A stretch of DNA of 64,000 nucleotides from Polytrichum commune (GCA_950295325.1 OX485804.1:43080429-43144428); one strand, 5' to 3'; positions 23,859 through 35,650 are shown, counted from the first letter of the stretch. The notes: generated by a model not told the origin, from the sequence alone. Translations and numbers: made by a program.

Positions 23859-25886
23859 CTTTTGAAGGTGTTTCCTCTTGGATAAATCTCTAAGGAGAAA
23901 GTAGCCTAAGCTTTCAAGCTTATGTTCCCCGAAATCCTAATGTCGAGGTTAAGTGTTATGAATGAAGAGAGTGCTCTTTTGTAATCAATAACAACATTCT
24001 TCCATTCATTTATAAATCCTCAACCAAAGTTCACAATCACATTACTTTGAGAGTTTTCATTTAACAATTTATTGCAATGCCTTCAAAGTGGAAGTTGACT
24101 ACTTGATGGTCTTTAATTTCTTCTTTTCTCGAATGATGGCTTTGAAATCCTCTTAATGTCTTCATTCTTCTAAAGTTCCCTTTTGTCTGGTTTTCCTTTG
24201 TATTCTCTACTCATGAGAGTTTAGTTCTTCATTCTTGAATATCTCTAAATTCCTAGGAAGGATCTTCTCTAATCTTCCTATTCTCTTGAGTGCTTTGGTC
24301 TTGGATTCCTTACGCAATCTTCTTTGTCTTCACGATGAGCTTCGGATTTTGTCAATCTCTTAACATCTTCACTTTTGATATCTTGACATCTCCTTAGACC
24401 AAAAAGGTATCTTAGATCTTGGTTAGAAAGTTCGTTTAAACCTTTAGTCCTCAAAAGGGCTTCAAACTTGCGGTCTTAGTCTCGGGCTTGCGGTCCTCTG
24501 GTCCCGAGGGCCCTCAGTCTCCCTGAATTGAAGAAAGCTTTTAATGTCTTCAAGTCTTTTCTTGTAGTACTGGATTTCATAAACTCTTGAAAAGACCTTC
24601 AAATCCTAAAGTCCTCTCGGCCTCTGGTACCGTGGTCCTTCAGTCGCGCGGGCCCTCAGATTTTAAGACCGGCGTCGCGCCTCCGCGATTCTTCGAACTC
24701 GTTTGTTGCGGATCTTAATTTAAAGACCGGCTCCGATCAATTCCCTGGACCTTCGGTCTCGTGGGCCTTCAAGGTCGCGGGCCTTCAGCAACTTGGGCTC
24801 CCAGTTTCCGGACTTTAGTCTTCTTACTCAAAACCGTCCATCTTCAAATATCTTCAAGTATCTCTAAGTCTTCGTCTTCGTCTACGCAGTCTCGCGGTCT
24901 CTCAGCCGCGGGCCTCCAGTCTTCGCGGCTCTCGGCTCTCGGCTACCAACTGGTCCTTATACTCGAAGTCTTTCGACTTCGAGTACCTTCAAAATATCTC
25001 GGAATCTTGGATCGTCGTTCTCGCGTTTCGTGGTCTCGCGGGCCCTCAAGGACACGAGCTTTCGTCTTGAAGATCAAAGAAGACGAACTTGCGGACCTTT
25101 AAGCAAGGCCGGCTTCGTTCGATGTTGCGGACCTTTAAGCAAGGCCGGCTTCGTTCGATGTTGCGGACCTTTAATCAAGGCCGGCTTCGTTCGATGTTGC
25201 GGACCTTTAATCAAGGCCGGCTTCGATGACGCTCACGTAGGAATGTTGGAAATGAATAATGAGGTGCTATAGGGGTCCGTAGTGCCCCTTTATATAGGTT
25301 TTGAAATCTTAAAATTGGTTGAATTAGCGGTTAGGTGTGGCCCCCTAATGCCAAATGTCTAAATAGGCTAATTTTAGTCTGAATTAGGGTTGCAGTCTAA
25401 ATTTAGGTCTACCGGATCTATTTACAGTAACCGCACGTGTTAAATATAGATGTTCTTGTGAGGTGGATTGTTTAAAGTTCTTCTTCCTTCCTAGATGTGC
25501 CTAGGTGTGTTCGGTTACCATCCATGAGTCATTCATTCACAATTTCATCCTTCATTGCTAGATGGTCAAGGCGGTTAATGTCATCCAAGGGATTTTCATC
25601 CCTTGGCTTGGTCCTTCATCCACATCCCTTTGAGTGTTAACTAAATGTTCACTAACGTAACTAGGTTGCTAACTCTAGTAACTAATGCCCTTTACTTATC
25701 ATCCAAAATGGCAACCACGTTAACTCCTAATCATCACTAGGATCTACATCCGTTCTCTCCGGTCTAATCTTGCTCGTTCCCGCCGGTTAGCTTTGTTCCC
25801 GGCACCTTAAGATCGTTCCCAATGGCCAATCCGGGTTCCCGCGGTACAGTCCGTTCCCAACGGTCCCATCCTCGGTTCCCAACGCC
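23859..25886. other. T/C-rich spacer, possible LINE 5' region
   Basis: The upper strand is pyrimidine-rich with many CTTCAAGTCTT and GGGCCCTCAG-type motifs. No coding region is recognised. It may be the 5' untranslated part of the retrotransposon or unrelated intergenic DNA. Confidence 0.3.
25091..25228. repeat. 36-bp tandem repeat, four copies
   Basis: The unit starts GCGGACCTTTAAGCAAGGCC and is exactly 36 bases long for three copies (25091, 25127, 25163). A shortened fourth copy follows at 25199. The third and fourth units share AATCAAGG in place of AAGCAAGG. Confidence 0.9.
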
Positions 25887-27533
25887 ATGTTGCCCCCCCC
25901 CCCCACACGTGGCACTCGTGGGTTGGTCACCCGGGGCCGACTCTCCGTCCCATCTGCTACCCACCGTTATCTTGTACTATTAAGTACCCTGCCTCCAGGG
26001 TATCAGTCAGCCTTCTCCCTCCCGACCGGGCTTCACCCTCTCTTTCCCAGGCTTCCACCTGTTCGCTCCTCGTCACTCCTTCCCCCTTCGCCGCTCACCG
26101 CTTCTCCTTCCCCTCGGTCGCTCGTCGCTACCTTCTACACAACTGCTTCTCCGTTACTGGTTTTGTTTCTGATTATGCATTTCCCTTCTTTCTTCTTGCT
26201 GTTAGGTGGAGGTTGCATCACCCAAGAAGAGTGGCCTTCTATACGAACGGATGGTAAGGAAGGAATGCACTACAATCTCACCCAGATTCCTTCAGATGTG
26301 GAAGTGGGTGACCATGGATTTGCTTTGGACTATCACATGTCTATCCATTTTGAAATTGAAAGAATAGAATTGGATAGAGATGTGATACTCAACTTAACAA
26401 AGGATAGACTAAAAACAATGAGGATAGAAGTCGGGGAAGTCCTAGGAGAGCCCATAGCTGTCCTTTGTTTTCATGGGACCAAAAGATGGAATGGAATTAT
26501 TAAACTCCACCTTAAAAACCCTGAAATGGATGGATATGGCCTTCTCTGTGGATTGAGACCTTTCATCCTCAAGCTTGGCCAATTTACACATGCTATAGGC
26601 AAAGTGTGTAAATCCTTTGATACAATTGCAATTGCATCCATGCTCTCCGTCAAAATCACAACCCCGTCAATCAAGGGTAAATAATGGTATGATTTGTTTG
26701 TAGAAATAGTTGGGGATGGATTTCGACGAGGCCTTGACTTTGAAATAACGAATGTGCAAAAATCGGCGGATGCAGAGTTTGCTTGGATTAAAGCACCCTC
26801 TCCAGAAGAAGCCAAAAGAATTAAAGCACTCAAACTTTCGTTTTTCGATGAAATAGTAGATGTAAACTTTGCAAGTAACGAAAAACTCTCAGAAGATGAT
26901 AAAACCCGAAAGAATGCACTCATTCTAATTGCCCGTAACCTCAATAAGGTAAAAACAACCATGCAAATCGAAGAAGGAATCCGAAAATGCATGGGAGAAC
27001 TAAATGTTCTCGGTTTTTACTTTAGACTTGAGAACGGGAAGCATACGGGCTCATGCAATGTCCAATGCCTCAACTCGTTTGTCTACAAGAAATTTGTTAA
27101 GAAAAATGAAAAAATATTTGGTAAATATGTTGAATTTACCCCCCATCCAAAAAGTCTAGACGGGATAAATGCACCTAGTAAAGAAGAGCTAGTTAGACTT
27201 GGATTTTCAGACGTGAACACCGCACTTGCAAACACCATCCAAGCTCTGGAGAATGGACCGCACCAAAACATCACCAACAAAGATCTCAACAAGATGGTAG
27301 AAGCAGCGGTAAAAAAAGGGACGGATGAAATACGAAAGGAAATGGTGAACCTTAAAGGTGAGATTGTCCAAGAGGCAAAGGTTTATGCCGACCATGTGCA
27401 AGCGGAGTCAAACAAGAATTCCAAGTTCCAAATACAACTCCTTCAAAGGCAAATGAAGATTACTTTGGATGCTATCGAAGCGGCTCATCCGGACATATCG
27501 GAAATTGAAAACAATATGGACTTGACAAACTAA
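25887..27533 (+). pseudogene. LINE ORF1, one in-frame stop
   Basis: One frame runs from ATG 25887 to the stop at 27531-27533, interrupted only by TAA at 26682-26684. The first 100 codons are proline/serine/leucine-rich and probably not coding. The convincing protein-like part starts near 26205. It includes KRWNGIIKLHLKNPEMDGYG before the stop and FGKYVEFTPHPKSLDG after it, then a lysine- and glutamate-rich segment that may form a coiled coil (about 27290-27480). Its position upstream of an endonuclease/RT ORF fits a LINE ORF1 RNA-binding protein, but I cannot assign a named domain. The stop may be a mutation. Confidence 0.55.
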
Positions 27534-28272
27534 TTTCGACAAACATCCCGGTGGCGTACAATTATAAATTACTTATAATATATTTATATACTAAAAAAAC
27601 ATAATTAAATTATTAATATATACTAAAAATAAAACCCTACCTATAGTATTCATGAATACTATAACATCAAAAACTCACAAAGAAAACCCCCCCAACACCT
27701 CACAAAAACAAATCTATTTACTCACAATACAACAATATCCTATCCAATACAACACAGTACACAATACGGCCTCGGCCTACCGGCCTCGCCACAAAATAAA
27801 ACTAACAAGATATATACACTACCACTCCCTCAACCCCATCATTAACACAATCACAAAGCCTACCCACCAACATACTAAACCTATACACTACCTCCCAAAA
27901 ACTACACAAAAACAATAATTGCCTTACCTAATCTATTTACAAAAAATAAATATAAACTACTCACCTTAAATAAACCTCACCTCAACATCAAACACCATCA
28001 CAAACCCTATTTCAAACACCTATTAAACCCTCATTCAAAATACCAACCTTACCCAAAAGATACAATGGCCTCGGCCTACCGGCCTCGCCACACAAATAAT
28101 AACACATACCACTTCATAAATAATTGGAGACCTAACTCAATAACAAGCCAAAAATCTATAAAAAAATACAAACTCACACTTTTCACCCAAACAAATAGAA
28201 AACATCATACCCGCTATACCTAACCTCTTTACTACAACCAAGTTCACAATCATAATATATCTAAAAACAAAC
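27534..28272 (+). other. ORF1-ORF2 spacer with a duplicated GC block
   Basis: The spacer is A/C-rich. The block GGCCTCGGCCTACCGGCCTC (extended by GCCACA) occurs at about 27769 and again at about 28070, within otherwise low-GC sequence. No frame longer than 88 codons is present. Confidence 0.5.
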
Positions 28273-30405
28273 ATGAAAAATCCAAAAACACTCCATTCCC
28301 ACGGATACTACTTTATTAACAAACTAGAATTGCTAAAATGCGGGGACATAGAACCCAACCCCGGACCAATGCCTAACATCCTACATACACATCCTGCTAC
28401 ACACAAAAAAAAAGCCAACATCTACTTCATTCCAAACACTATAAAATTACAACCTGAATACCAACACATAACAAACACATTTGCCCCCATACTAAAAAAC
28501 ACACACCCACTACACCCTCAAACAATAACCACCTACCCGCATCTACATCAATATATCCAAACACAAAGGCAATCACCACTAACCCATATGCTATACGCTC
28601 TAATCATCACCATCCACCCCTCAATAGACACATGCAATAACATACTAGCCCAACCCCAAAATTACCACTTTAATAACATATGGACGAACACATTGATTAT
28701 CAGACTGGCCAACCTCACCAATCCCCCCGAAAGGCATATATCAACACCTCACCCCTACACAACTTTTATAAAAAACAATCAAAATATAATATACCAAAAA
28801 AATTCAATACACACAGAGATATATGAATTTATCCACAACCAAGATACTACACCAACACCAATCACCCTTCAAAATAAATTTCCCTTCCTCCCAAAGCAAT
28901 TGATCACCGAAGCACTCCGATGCCTAGAAAGCATCAACGAATATTCACACCCACCCCCACCCCCAGCTACTCTCACACTAACCCCAATAATTAATACCGA
29001 CACCGAGCACGAAACAAACATAATAACATGGAATGCGTCATCACTCAACACATCATTACCAAACCTACAAAGCCTAATAAACAACTCGCTAAACAACACA
29101 ACAATCATACATATCCAAGAAACCAAACTAACTGCAAATAAATCTACAAAATACATACAAAACCTATTTCCGGAATTTAAACTCATTTTCAACAACATAC
29201 ATGCACTCACAAGATGCATACAACAAAGAATGTCTTATACCCCTGGAAGAGGAGGCTTACTCACACTTATCCACAAGAAATATGCATTCCCTGGGAATAT
29301 TACCAAAATTCCCACGCCAGTAAATATATCCCCATACCTACAAATAATTAAAATAAACAACCATCCACTAATACCTTGGCTAATCATACACATGTACATG
29401 CCTACACACTTAGAAGACACATGCCTCATTCCACACCTTAAAAACGAAATCACTAACGAAATCACTATACACCCCAATCACATGTATACATTATGTGGGG
29501 ACTTTAACCGAGATATCGCACTTAGAGGCAGACAAAATAACAACATTAACACCCCTCCACAAGAAGAAAATTACCAATGGAAAATTTTCACCGTATCACT
29601 CAACCTAGAATATATTCCAACTAACACTAGCATCTCCAGACAAGGAGGCTATAATTACACATCAACAAGTCTAATAGATGGATTCTACATTCACTCACAA
29701 GACAACAACAAATTCATTTCTACCACAAACACAAACATGAATCTAAACTCAGACCATTATCCAGTTGTACTACATATTCCCCACAACACCCTTATAGCCA
29801 AATCCCCACCCCCCACAAACACGTCACCAACTAGAATACTAAACCCAATACCACCAGAAAACATCGAAAAATTCAATATAACATTCTTCGAAGAAAACTC
29901 TGCACAAATAAAAGCCCTTACCACCCTACTCGAAAACCACCAACACTTAAGCCCGGATCAATGGGCGGAAGCCTGTACAACATTCGACCACATTGTATAT
30001 AAAATTTCAGAAACAATTGAAGAAACTTGTAAAGCAGACCCACTACCCAACCTTACGAACAGAACATCACAACAAGGTGGGTTTTTGCCACGCAAACTTG
30101 CGAGAAAATGGAAAAGACACCTCAACACATATCACCTCATTAGGAAAACCATATATATTGCACAACACGATCCACTCTGGCAAGCACACTCCATCCTAAA
30201 CGATATACGAAACCACCAACACACAAACATCCCACACCCACCTGTTACAACGGCACCTCCTAATGAATGGATTGATGTCATAGCAACCATCGCAAAAAAT
30301 GCAAATAAAGAAGCCAGAAAAATCACCACAAAATACACCAAAGACTGCATTCTAAAGGCCGTATCAAAATACCGTCAAATGTATGAAAAAAGCCCAAAAA
30401 AATAA
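28273..30405 (+). pseudogene. LINE ORF2, N-terminal part: 2A-like motif and AP endonuclease
   Basis: A 710-codon open frame starts MKNPKTLHSHGYYFINKLEL. Residues 18-32 end LLKCGDIEPNPGP, matching the D-x-E-x-N-P-G-P consensus of 2A ribosome-skipping peptides. From about residue 250 an apurinic-type endonuclease follows with its hallmarks in order: TWNASSL (Asn), HIQETK (Glu), HMYMPTH (Tyr), CGDFNRD (Asp/Asn) and NSDHYPVV (Ser-Asp-His). All of these catalytic residues are present. The frame ends in a stop directly after an A7 run (30396-30402), and the continuation is in the -1 frame. This is the nuclease that would nick the target for reverse transcription. The upper strand is very poor in G. 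Confidence 0.85.
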
Positions 30406-32798
30406 ATCGAAAAGTCTTCAAGAACACCGAAACCTCATCCCTGGACTCCATCATTGATAGACAAAACAATATATTAACTAACCCAGAAGAGATCGCAACA
30501 GAAATATACACGCAACAATCCATCAGTAACCGTCCTACAGTTTCCACATGCCAATATCAAAATACACACCCACTACACTGCACATGTGGAGTCCAGCAAT
30601 ATCCATGGCATGACTTAGACGGATACATCATTGACAAACGAGGAGAACCCCAAACCCCCCTACACACATATTTTGACCAAGAAATATACGACTTTTGTCT
30701 TAAAAACCTAAGTAATAACAAAGCCCCAGGTCCAGACAAAATACCCAATTCAATTCTAAAAAACATGCCTCCACCTTTCTATAAATTACTCTTCTTATTT
30801 TTTAAACATTATTATAAACAAAAACAAATCCCTGCATCATGGAAAACCAGTCTAACAGTTTTACTATACAAAAAAGGTAACCCATCACAACTAACAAACC
30901 ATAGACCTATTGCACTAGCTAACACCATATATAAATTCAACACGAGTACATTAACTTCTATCCTATCAGCGTATGGAGAAAAATACCAAATATTACACGA
31001 TAGTCAAGAAGGATTTAAAGCAGAGAGAAGCACTTCTAGACAAATCCAATTATTAATCACAGCGCTTGAAGATGTAAGACTCACGAACCAAGACATATAT
31101 ATCTTTTACATTGACTTCAAAAACGCCTTCGGCTCCATTGATCACGCCAGACTTTTAGCCATAATGAAAGATTTGGGATATCCCACTTACTCCATAAATC
31201 TCATAGGAAACATATACTCACAATCCTCAACAATATTCACTGGTGAACACTTCGGTAAAACCTTACCAATCTTCATTCAAAGAAGTACAATACAAGGTGA
31301 TACCCTTAGCCCATATCTATTTATCATATTCCTAGAACCCCTCCTCAGATGGCTACAACAAGGGAATCATGGATACATTTTTGGTACATCTAAAATTAAA
31401 ATCTCATCAGCAGCATATACAGATGACCTAGCAGCAATCGCCAATAAACTAGAGACACTACAAACACAACTCAACAAACTAGACAAATTCTACGAATGGG
31501 CAAGAATGGATCTTGGAATACCCAAGTGCGCAATAACTGGATGCCCAAACAAATCCAAACTTCACCCCACAACCTTTAAAGTCCTAATCCAATCTACCAA
31601 TATCAACTACAGAAACCAACCTATACCAGTCCTAAACCAACATGAACCATACACGTATCTAAGAATAAATTTTGCACCATCACTAAAATGGAAAACACAA
31701 ATAAATACCACTACAGCTAAAGTAATAAAACAGTGTCAAGCCCTTGTAACATGCCCAGCTACTATGAAACAAAAAATAAACATGGCAGATACAGTCATAC
31801 GTGTTGGAATAGCATACAGCTTCTACGCAGTGTCATACTCCATACCAGCTATCAAAAAATTCGATAAAAAAATCATAGCACTTCACAAAACGATATGCGG
31901 AATACCCAAATGCACATCTAACATCGCTACACAACTCCCACACAATCTATTCGGAATCGAAGCATTCTCACTACAAAATGCCTATTTAAGATGCATTGGA
32001 GAACAACTACAAAACGCCCTCAATAATAAAGATAGAATTGGGAAAATATATGTTGGTCTACTTCAATTCATACTCGCCAAATATGGGGGCTCTAAGGAAA
32101 TCACCCGCATTAAATACCACCACTGTGTTAGATCACCCATCACTAGAACATTATTCTTGCTCAAACATAAAGCCGGAGTCCACCTAAAAAGTACAATAAA
32201 CAATTTCCTACTAACCCCATCCCCACTTGAAACTGCATGGATGCAGGAAGCACAAATGCTTCATGGCCTAAATCCCAACACCTCACTTAAATTACTACAT
32301 AAACTACATGTACATAATATAATCACACTAAACCAAATTACCATGCCTAATGGTACCACTATAATAAACTCGGACGAATTCAAAATCTACTACTCCACTC
32401 CTTCTAAACTTATCAAAAACGCACTTAACATAGCTAATCAATTATTTTGCCACCCCCCTTGTAATCAATGCCCCCTACCATGCCAACAACACCATCCACC
32501 AAGATCCCTAAAAAATAAATATATAATAAGACACCACAATATCCTACCACACCCACCAACCGCCCCCGTACACCCCCCTAACCTCCCCATCCCCCCTCTA
32601 CCCCCTCCTCCCAACAACATGCTTAAAGACCCCCGACAATTCCCCATACACAAAATAATCGATCATAAACAAAAACAATCCAATGACCATAACGGAATAA
32701 AAAGAACAGTCACGTCGTACTTATGTCAATGGACTACAACAAATAACAACACATATAAACAAATGGCGAACTCAAAGGAACCTATACCCCTACTGTGA
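30406..32798 (+). pseudogene. LINE ORF2, reverse transcriptase part
   Basis: This continues ORF2 in another frame (the longest ATG-initiated segment is 30765-32798). The motifs in order are NNKAPGPDKIPNSIL, YIDFKNAFGSIDH (first catalytic Asp), GDTLSPYLF, AYTDDLAA (31412-31435, catalytic Asp pair with the rarer YTDD in place of YADD), and LGIPKCAITG. They identify a non-LTR retrotransposon polymerase. A cysteine/histidine cluster (CHPPCNQCPLPCQQH) lies near the end at about 32449-32493 and may bind zinc. The frame is lost near 32740-32798, and the sequence continues in frame +1 from about WRTQRNLYPYCEANTC. This and the stops beyond it show the element is not active. Confidence 0.85.
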
Positions 32799-33186
32799 AG
32801 CCAACACATGTAATCACAACACAGACCTACTTATCCATTACTACAAAGAAAGACAACACAAACATTTTTCAAACATAATTAATGCCTACTTCTCCACATA
32901 ACAACATAGAGACACAAGATACGTCACACCAACCACAATAATTCCACTAGCACATATCTCTATTAATGAATGCAATCCAGAAAACGACATCGAAACAAAC
33001 TCTGATACCATCCAAACACAATTCGATGTCGCTCACATATACGAAGACAATGGCCGACACCTTATTACCATCCCGAAAGCTAGACTAACATGGCTATGGA
33101 AACAATACCAATTGGCAAAAAACAACACACACGGTCTATAACCATCTACCCAATAGTTCGAAACTGAAATTGTTTGGTTATACTAA

Positions 33187-33774
33187 AGGTACAAATACCG
33201 TATTCCAAAAAATGACCCACTCAAACGAGCCCAATATACAATACCAACCCAAATATTAGATCTCCTGATTACAACATTCAATATTAACCACTCATATTTT
33301 TCATCCCCAGTTACATGCCCCACACAATTCACCCAATTCTACTCACCATTCTCGCGAGACATAATATTTGGATCCCTAGATAAAGCGTTTGACCATAAAT
33401 GGCAAGGAATCGGTTACGCACACCCTCATAATACAACAGACCTACAACAAGCTATTCACTCGGCGCGCATAGCGGCCCAAAATGATCCATATACAATCAC
33501 TATACTTATATCTCCGGATACTAATTGGTACCAAAACTCCAACCCACACACATGCCCATTCCCAGACACACACGTCATTGCCCATTTCGCCGCTGATACG
33601 ATCACGTATGAGGAACCCACAATACCCCCCGAGCTCAATATCACAAGAAAAGAACCATCTACCATGCAAATATTTTGTATCCATCACCAAAACAATAACA
33701 TAGGCACCTACGAACAAATGAAATTAATAAACGACACAGCAAATAACCTCCAAATACTACAAAGTCACACATAA
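33187..33774 (+). pseudogene. LINE ORF2, unassigned domain between RT and RNase H
   Basis: An open stretch without stops starts after three stops (33139, 33154, 33184) and ends at TAA 33772. It includes TQFYSPFSRDIIFGS, then KWQGIGYAHP, ILISPDTNWYQNSNP and FPDTHVIAHFAADTITYEEP. The pattern of an aromatic- and proline-rich core with AI..AR.AA and ILI.PD..WY recalls adenine-methyltransferase-like modules seen in some other retroelements. That is a pattern-level impression, and the usual DPPY/NPPY motif is not present (AHPH stands at the likely place). It is in the same frame as the RNase H part. Confidence 0.4.
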
Positions 33775-33894
33775 ACTGCACCACCCACCCCTCCAAACAT
33801 CACCGTTAACCCTAGTAAAAAATGGGCCAAATCAAACTACCCAAATACAATCCCACACAAGAATACCCCTACCCCACAACTTCCAAACTACCAC

Positions 33895-34420
33895 ACTAAT
33901 CTACCGCTAAAATTCCACCCCCAATTCAGCTACTACACGGATGGTTCCTTTATAAAACCCAAAGAAATTGCCCCTGGGGAATGGAGAAGATAAAGAGCTG
34001 GATACGGCATCTACAGCCCCAAAGGCTTAAATATCGCCAAAAAACTCCATGGGCATCAAAACATACTACGCGCAAAAATGATGGCTATACACAAAACACT
34101 AAGAATCATCAATACACAATTTCCTAATGAACCCGCATTCATATTCACAGACAGTCTAAACGTACTATACTTACTCAACACACAAATCAAACACCCCACT
34201 CTCCATAATAGCCACCCAGACCAAACCACACTCAACTCCATGGTAAAAATCCTTCAAAACAGTACACAACCAATCACACTATACAAAGTTAGAGCACATG
34301 TTAACATTGACGGTAATGAAAAAGCAGATAAACTAGCAAAAGAAGGGTTAGAATTAGAACATAGAATTGCCATCCACCCATACGAACATGCCCACGCCAC
34401 CCTGTACTATTATCAAAAAG
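33895..34420 (+). pseudogene. LINE ORF2, RNase H domain with altered active site
   Basis: The reading frame contains YYTDGSF (first Asp at 33940), a stop at 33991, RAKMMAIHKTL, IFTDSLNVLYLL (Asp) and VRAHVNIDGNEKADKLAKEG (last Asp). The order and spacing are those of RNase H1-type domains. The second catalytic position, normally Glu in R-A-E, is Lys (codon AAA at 34075-34077, one base from GAA). The domain would remove RNA from the RNA:DNA hybrid. The substitution and the stop make it inactive in this copy. Confidence 0.75.
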
Positions 34421-35391
34421 ACGTCTGGGCCTCGATGGCAGACGTCCCAGATAAAGGCCCAGTAAGATTCCTAGAAAAACAAATTAAAAAATACGATAGG
34501 GAAACCAATATAGCAATCATGGCCACACAAACCCCCAACACGTGTAAATGGACAGAAAATATAGACATAGACAAAGAAATGTCAAACGAATTTTGGACAA
34601 ATCCCTCAATCACCGACAAACAAAAATCATGTCTTATTAAATTCCGCACAGGAACATACATGGGTAATGCTAGGAAACAAATGTTCTTCGGCCACCAAAG
34701 ATACCCCTCTATTACGTGCCCCATATGCAATTCAAACGAACCAGACACCTGGCTACATAAACTACTTAAATGTAAACAACAACATATACACTCACTTAGA
34801 GTTAAAAGATATAACAAAGCAGTCGGAGAAATTAGGAAGCTCCTAATCTCGTCCGAAAAATCCCGATGCTTTACTCTCATGAATGCCGGTACCTTCAATA
34901 ATAATCCCCAAGAAAACACTGTCCCAAACTGGCTACTCCCCTGCACATGTAACACACAAAGATGTCACTGCAACGCAAGATTTCGACCTGATATATTTTG
35001 CGTTAAAGGGTTACCGTATCAAAATGACCCTCCCATTGACATTGACCCTAACCTCACCATACAATTTATTGAATTCACATACTGCAACGATAGATTCTCC
35101 CCAGAAACAATAGAAGCAAAAATCAACATATACAAACCACTAATTGATAGTATCGCTTCCAGAGGATGGAAAATCGAACCACTTATTGTCATCACAGCCG
35201 AGGCCCGAGCTACGACCCACACCCCATCTATGAAAATACTAGAGAACAACCTCAGAATACCCATGGTTACCATCAAAAATACCTTTAAAAACATTAATAC
35301 CATTGCAATACAATATGCCATGTCCATCCTCCTTCATAAAAGGAGGATCGAAAACCACCAACCGCTCCCCCAAAATTTAGACCCTCCATAA
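34421..35391 (+). pseudogene. LINE ORF2, CCHC knuckle and restriction-like endonuclease
   Basis: The open frame continuing from RNase H (ATG-initiated 34078-35391) carries CPICNSNEPDTWLHKLLKC (34717-34773), a C-x2-C-x9-H-x4-C knuckle. A second cysteine cluster CTCNTQRCHCNARF leads into RPD at 34984-34992. About 26 codons later comes FIEFTYCNDRF (Glu at 35071-35073), then EAKINIYKPLIDSIASRGWK and PLIVITAEARA. A CCHC knuckle followed by RPD, an acidic residue in a beta strand, K-x3-Y-x2-L and a second strand is the layout of the PD-(D/E)XK endonuclease of R2-type elements. With the AP endonuclease upstream, this ORF would carry two nucleases. The stop is at 35389-35391. Confidence 0.65.
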
Positions 35392-35444
35392 AACTCAAAA
35401 ACTTATATAATATATAATAACTATATACAGCTCAGGATGAGGGA

Positions 35445-35650
35445 TTGGTGCCGGTTGGTTGGTACAAATTTCATGCCTTTTACTCATTTGCAGCACCAAG
35501 TCATGTGTTACACATTAGGCGATCAAACGGACCCAACAGGAATCGAACCCGGACCGTCTTAACCCAAACATCCTCACACAACCAACCGAGGAATCATGAC
35601 TTGGCGTACACCCTTACAACAAAACCACTAGCTATACTTAAAAGGCATAC
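35445..35650 (-). repeat. Possible tRNA-derived SINE at the LINE 3' end
   Basis: On the minus strand GGTTCGATTCC (35539-35549) matches the B box/T-arm of tRNA genes. CCTCGGTTGGTTGTGTGAGG (35572-35591) can form a D-arm with the GGTTGG loop. The T-stem does not pair well and no acceptor stem is visible, so it is not an intact tRNA. A SINE with a tRNA-like head is the likeliest reading. Confidence 0.35.

Noticed and set aside
25091-25228. CRISPR-like array
   Set aside because: The 36-base units are contiguous without spacers, and the DNA is nuclear and eukaryotic.
35500-35610. Functional tRNA gene on the minus strand
   Set aside because: T-stem and acceptor stem do not pair; only the B box and a D-arm-like hairpin are present.
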